In this document: positions 6,058 to 8,039 of the stretch, piece by piece
Layout of the letters: each line of letters begins with the position of its first letter
Numbering within the stretch: position 1 is the stretch's first letter
Assembly: GCA_030043235.1 (NCBI GenBank)
Contig: JASHYF010000339.1
Location: 1 to 8,039, forward strand
DNA length: 8,039 bases
Direction: 5' to 3'
Source: Solirubrobacteraceae bacterium
GTDB taxonomy: Bacteria; Actinomycetota; Thermoleophilia; Solirubrobacterales; Solirubrobacteraceae
Position numbers and translations under genes: made by a program
Notes under the pieces: model-generated
What the model was told of the DNA's origin: nothing
What the model saw: the letters and a program-made list of their open reading frames with translations, nothing else
The model's database searches: none

Positions 6058-7293
6058 ATGGCGCAAACTGCACGCACCACGCCCGCGTCGGAGGGCGCCG
6101 AGCGGGTGCCAGCTGGCCGATCCTCTCAGCAGGCGGCAGGGATGACGCTCGCGCGCACGATCGACGCAGTCGAGGCGTCTCGTCCGAGCTTTGAGCGCCT
6201 GCCGGCCGAGAACGTCGATGCCGAGATCGATTTCTTCCTCACAGTCGTACGGCATCGCAAGGAGGTTCTCCGCCCCCATGTCGTGTTTCTCGACCTCGCC
6301 GACGGGCGCGAGATGCGCATCGTGGCAAGGCTCGAGCAGCAGAGCGGCTCCACGCGGCTGGGCACTCGGCCACTGCGTCGCCTGCAGGTTACGTTTGGCG
6401 GAGTCTCGGGTGCGCAAACAGCAGCAGATTATGAGCTGGTCGTCAGCACGCTCCGAGCGGCACTGGTGAACGACGAAGCCGATGTGGTGGCCCTTTCGCA
6501 AATCGAGCAAGACACGCCGCTGTACGACGTCGCACGCTCCGGGGCGCCGTGGTGGCGGGTGGATCACGTGCCCGCCAAGAGCGTCCACTGGCGTGCCGAG
6601 CTCGCGGACTCGCTCGAGGGATTCATCTCGTCGCGTGGGAAAAAAACGCGTGCCAACATCAGACGCCACGCGAGGCAGCTCATCCGCGCGCACGGAGACG
6701 TCCTCGAGGTTCGAGAGTTCTCCGAGCCTCAGCAGCTGGACGAGCTGACATCCGAGCTCGAGTCGATCGCGGCACGTACTTATCAGCGGGGTCTCGGTGT
6801 GGGCTACACCGGAGACGAGTCGCAGCGGGCGTTGATCGATCTCGCCGCCCGGCGTGGATGGCTGCGTGCGCGGGTGCTTTACATCGCAGAGACGCCGGCT
6901 GCGTTCGCCTACGGCTATTGCTACCGCGGCACGTTCTACAGCGTCGCCAACAGCTTCGATCCTGCGTTCGCGAGCTACGACGTAGGCCTCTATACATTGA
7001 TGCAACTCGTCGACGGGCTGTGCCGCGAGCGTGATGTGCGCGTGTGGGACTTCGGCACGGGCGACGCGGAGTACAAGGAGCGGCTGGGCGATCTTCGGCT
7101 CAACGAGGCCGAGGTGCTGATGTTCGCGCCCTCGATCAGGGCGGTGCGCCACAATGCCGCGCGGAGCGCCCGGGTCGCAGCTTCCAGCGCCGCCAAAGCA
7201 TGGGTGGCCAACAGCGAGCTTGGGCGCCGCGTGAAGAGGACGTGGCGCGAGTACGCGCAGCGGCGCGCCCGCTCCCTCGCCGCGAAGCGATGA
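6058..7293 (+). CDS. GNAT-fold acyltransferase, CelD/BcsL and FemAB-like
   Basis: A 411-residue protein with the CelD-type GNAT domain, often found in exopolysaccharide and cellulose loci. Visible marks: a region around 185-240 beginning FISSRGKKTRANIRRHARQL (189-208), with the basic RxNIRRHxRxL pattern typical of the family; ARVLYIAETPAAFAYGYCYRGTFY (271-294), the core strands; SYDVGLYTLMQLVDGL (306-321); and WDFGTGDAEYKERLGD (330-345), the strongest family signature. It may transfer an acyl or aminoacyl group to a glycan or lipid-linked intermediate; the acceptor is unknown. It starts 4 nt after the ligase stop. A second start at 6142 (residue 29) has a better ribosome binding site, AGGCGG at 6131-6136, and would drop a low-complexity 28-residue leader, so the true start is uncertain. 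The last 50 residues are Arg/Ala-rich. No membrane span is seen. Last gene of the tight 3409-7293 unit. Confidence 0.85.
   Translation: MAQTARTTPASEGAERVPAGRSSQQAAGMTLARTIDAVEASRPSFERLPAENVDAEIDFFLTVVRHRKEVLRPHVVFLDLADGREMRIVARLEQQSGSTRLGTRPLRRLQVTFGGVSGAQTAADYELVVSTLRAALVNDEADVVALSQIEQDTPLYDVARSGAPWWRVDHVPAKSVHWRAELADSLEGFISSRGKKTRANIRRHARQLIRAHGDVLEVREFSEPQQLDELTSELESIAARTYQRGLGVGYTGDESQRALIDLAARRGWLRARVLYIAETPAAFAYGYCYRGTFYSVANSFDPAFASYDVGLYTLMQLVDGLCRERDVRVWDFGTGDAEYKERLGDLRLNEAEVLMFAPSIRAVRHNAARSARVAASSAAKAWVANSELGRRVKRTWREYAQRRARSLAAKR
6131..6144 (+). promoter_or_regulatory. Internal Shine-Dalgarno and alternative start of the GNAT gene
   Basis: AGGCGG (6131-6136) lies five bases before an in-frame ATG at 6142, a better-spaced ribosome binding site than anything before the ATG at 6058. 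The 28 residues between the two ATGs are rich in Ala, Ser, Thr and Gly and show no family character. Initiation at 6142 would give a 383-residue protein. Confidence 0.4.
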
Positions 7294-7609
7294 GCGCCGG
7301 GCGCGTCCTCTGCGGTGCGCGTCGCGGACGACCCAGATCGCGCGCCGTTCGCGGAGCACGGCGAGCGCGCCAGCACGACTCGTAGGCCGCGAGCCCTCAC
7401 GGCATCCACGCAGTCGGCTAACGTTGCCTGACGGGCAGGCCCGCCCGCCCGACGATCGTCCGCGCCACCCTGTGACTTGCCACGCAATGCTCCCCGGATC
7501 CACGCCCGTGCCGCGCCCTCGGTCGCGCCATCGACCGCGCTGCTCGGCGGCCAGTACGCGGAGCCGGCATGCCGCTCGGCGGCGGCGAGGCAAAGCTGAC
7601 GGAGGCTGA
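7294..7609. other. 316-bp intergenic stretch without a convincing gene
   Basis: No frame in this stretch encodes a recognisable protein. The open frames present on both strands are Arg/Pro/Ala-rich and do not keep a steady codon-position GC pattern. The stretch must hold the end of the 3409-7293 transcript and the leader of the lipoprotein gene at 7610. The only structures I could pick out are competing GC-rich hairpins at 7426-7447 and a short dyad GACGATCGTC at 7451-7460. No clear promoter stands out; TAACGT at 7419-7424 fits the -10 pattern but lacks a -35 partner. Confidence 0.5.
7426..7447 (+). terminator. GC-rich hairpin, weak terminator candidate
   Basis: GCCTG (7426-7430) pairs with CAGGC (7436-7440) across a 5-nt loop, and the overlapping CGGGC (7432-7436) can pair instead with GCCCG (7443-7447). 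The position, 130 bp after the GNAT gene, could suit a transcript end. There is no U-tract, and random hairpins of this size are frequent in GC-rich DNA, so support is weak. Confidence 0.2.
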
Positions 7610-7612
7610 GTG
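7601..7612 (+). promoter_or_regulatory. Shine-Dalgarno site defining the lipoprotein GTG start
   Basis: GGAGG at 7601-7605 followed by four bases and GTG at 7610 is the best ribosome binding site in the window. It fixes the start of a gene whose 3' end lies outside the window, and places a lipoprotein signal peptide exactly at the N-terminus. Confidence 0.6.
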
Positions 7613-8039
7613 CGGCGAGCGCCCGGATACGCCCTGCACCTCGTCGTGATCGTGGCCGTAATCCTGGTGATGGGCTGCGATCCAACCTCCGCGGAGGCTC
7701 CCGGCGCCGGTCCTGTGCACAAGGCGGACGAGACGCCCGCGTACAGCACCTACTACATCAGCTATACGGAAGGCAGCGAATCAAACAACGGCGAATCGAA
7801 GGCCACGCCCTGGAAGCTCGCGCCGGGAATGAGGGGCTTCACGGCGCACTACACGCACCACGCGGGCGACCACTTCATCTTCGAGGGTGGGGTGACATGG
7901 CCGAAATCCACGCTGCCGCTGGCCCCCCCGGAGGGCGAAGCGGGCTCTGGCGCGCCCGGGAACCCCGACTACTACGGCGCGGATGAAAATTGGTACAGCG
8001 GCTCGGAATTCGCAGACCCGACGTTCACGGCGGAAGACG
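7610..8039 (+). CDS. Lipoprotein resembling right-handed parallel beta-helix proteins (3' partial)
   Basis: The frame opens with GTG at 7610, preceded by GGAGG (7601-7605) four bases upstream, and runs to the window end with no stop; 143 residues are visible. Residues 1-23 form a lipoprotein signal: MRRAPGY, a hydrophobic stretch (9-21), then VMGC with C23 as the probable lipidated Cys (Met at -2 is slightly unusual). Residues 24-46 are a linker. STYYISYTEGSESNNGESK (46-64) with TPWK (66-69), then GDHFIFEGGVTW (86-97), match the opening of many extracellular parallel beta-helix proteins, where this acidic SGSDSNNG-type loop precedes the first coils. Such proteins include polysaccharide lyases and glycan-binding proteins. 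NPDYYGADENWYSGSEF (118-134) resembles a first helix turn. It probably acts outside the cell on a glycan; catalysis cannot be judged from this part. It follows the biosynthetic unit after a gap, so it may have its own promoter. Its GAA, TCA, AAT and TAT codons make it somewhat less GC-rich than its neighbours. Confidence 0.7.
   Translation, partial: MRRAPGYALHLVVIVAVILVMGCDPTSAEAPGAGPVHKADETPAYSTYYISYTEGSESNNGESKATPWKLAPGMRGFTAHYTHHAGDHFIFEGGVTWPKSTLPLAPPEGEAGSGAPGNPDYYGADENWYSGSEFADPTFTAED

Noticed and set aside
7419..7424. TAACGT as a -10 element for the lipoprotein gene
   Set aside because: No acceptable -35 at the right spacing and nearly 190 bp from the GTG; such hexamers are common by chance.
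7451..7460. Palindrome GACGATCGTC
   Set aside because: A 10-bp palindrome is expected by chance in a window of this size, and it has no clear relation to a promoter.
5722..7749. A 675-codon open frame on the minus strand, antisense to the ligase and GNAT genes
   Set aside because: Its product is Arg-rich without recognisable domains, and it mirrors two well-supported + strand genes. Long antisense frames are expected in GC-rich DNA where stop codons are rare.

Overview
The window is a GC-rich stretch in which every gene I can support lies on the + strand. It looks like part of an exopolysaccharide or cell-surface glycan biosynthesis locus. High GC, strong G/C preference at third codon positions, GTG starts, a leaderless-looking promoter and the type of the encoded proteins all suggest an actinobacterium. 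The style of the regulator, copolymerase and ligase genes recalls Thermoleophilia/Solirubrobacterales, but that finer placement is a guess.

Layout. (1) Positions 1-921 hold the 3' part of a nucleotide-sugar epimerase of the dTDP-L-rhamnose 4-epimerase type, with a Cys/His insert that looks like a zinc knuckle. (2) Positions 981-2036 encode a family 2 glycosyltransferase of the rhamnosyltransferase (WbbL-like) type. (3) Positions 2089-3276 encode a GT-B fold glycosyltransferase. (4) A 132-bp intergenic region (3277-3408) carries a perfect 18-bp palindrome almost exactly in its middle and a -10 element placed for leaderless transcription of the next gene. (5) Positions 3409-7293 form a tight unit: a stand-alone LuxR/GerE-type HTH regulator, a Wzz-like polysaccharide co-polymerase, an O-antigen ligase/polymerase (Wzy/WaaL-type) membrane protein and a CelD/FemAB-like GNAT acyltransferase, with gaps of 1, 16 and 4 nt. 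(6) A 316-bp stretch (7294-7609) has no convincing gene. (7) From 7610 to the window end there is the start of a lipoprotein that resembles right-handed parallel beta-helix proteins; it runs off the window.

How they may fit together (inference): the epimerase makes an activated deoxysugar, the two glycosyltransferases assemble a lipid-linked repeat unit, the co-polymerase and the Wzy/WaaL-like protein polymerise or transfer it at the membrane, the acyltransferase decorates or otherwise modifies it, and the beta-helix lipoprotein may bind or cleave the glycan outside the cell. The small HTH protein, co-transcribed with the export genes and preceded by a palindrome, is a good candidate for a local regulator. 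No initiating phosphoglycosyltransferase, flippase or tyrosine kinase is visible here; they would have to be outside the window.

I see no tRNA, rRNA, CRISPR array, insertion sequence or phage gene. Nothing here is plainly a new class of system. The most distinctive points are the palindrome with its regulator and the zinc-knuckle insert in the epimerase.
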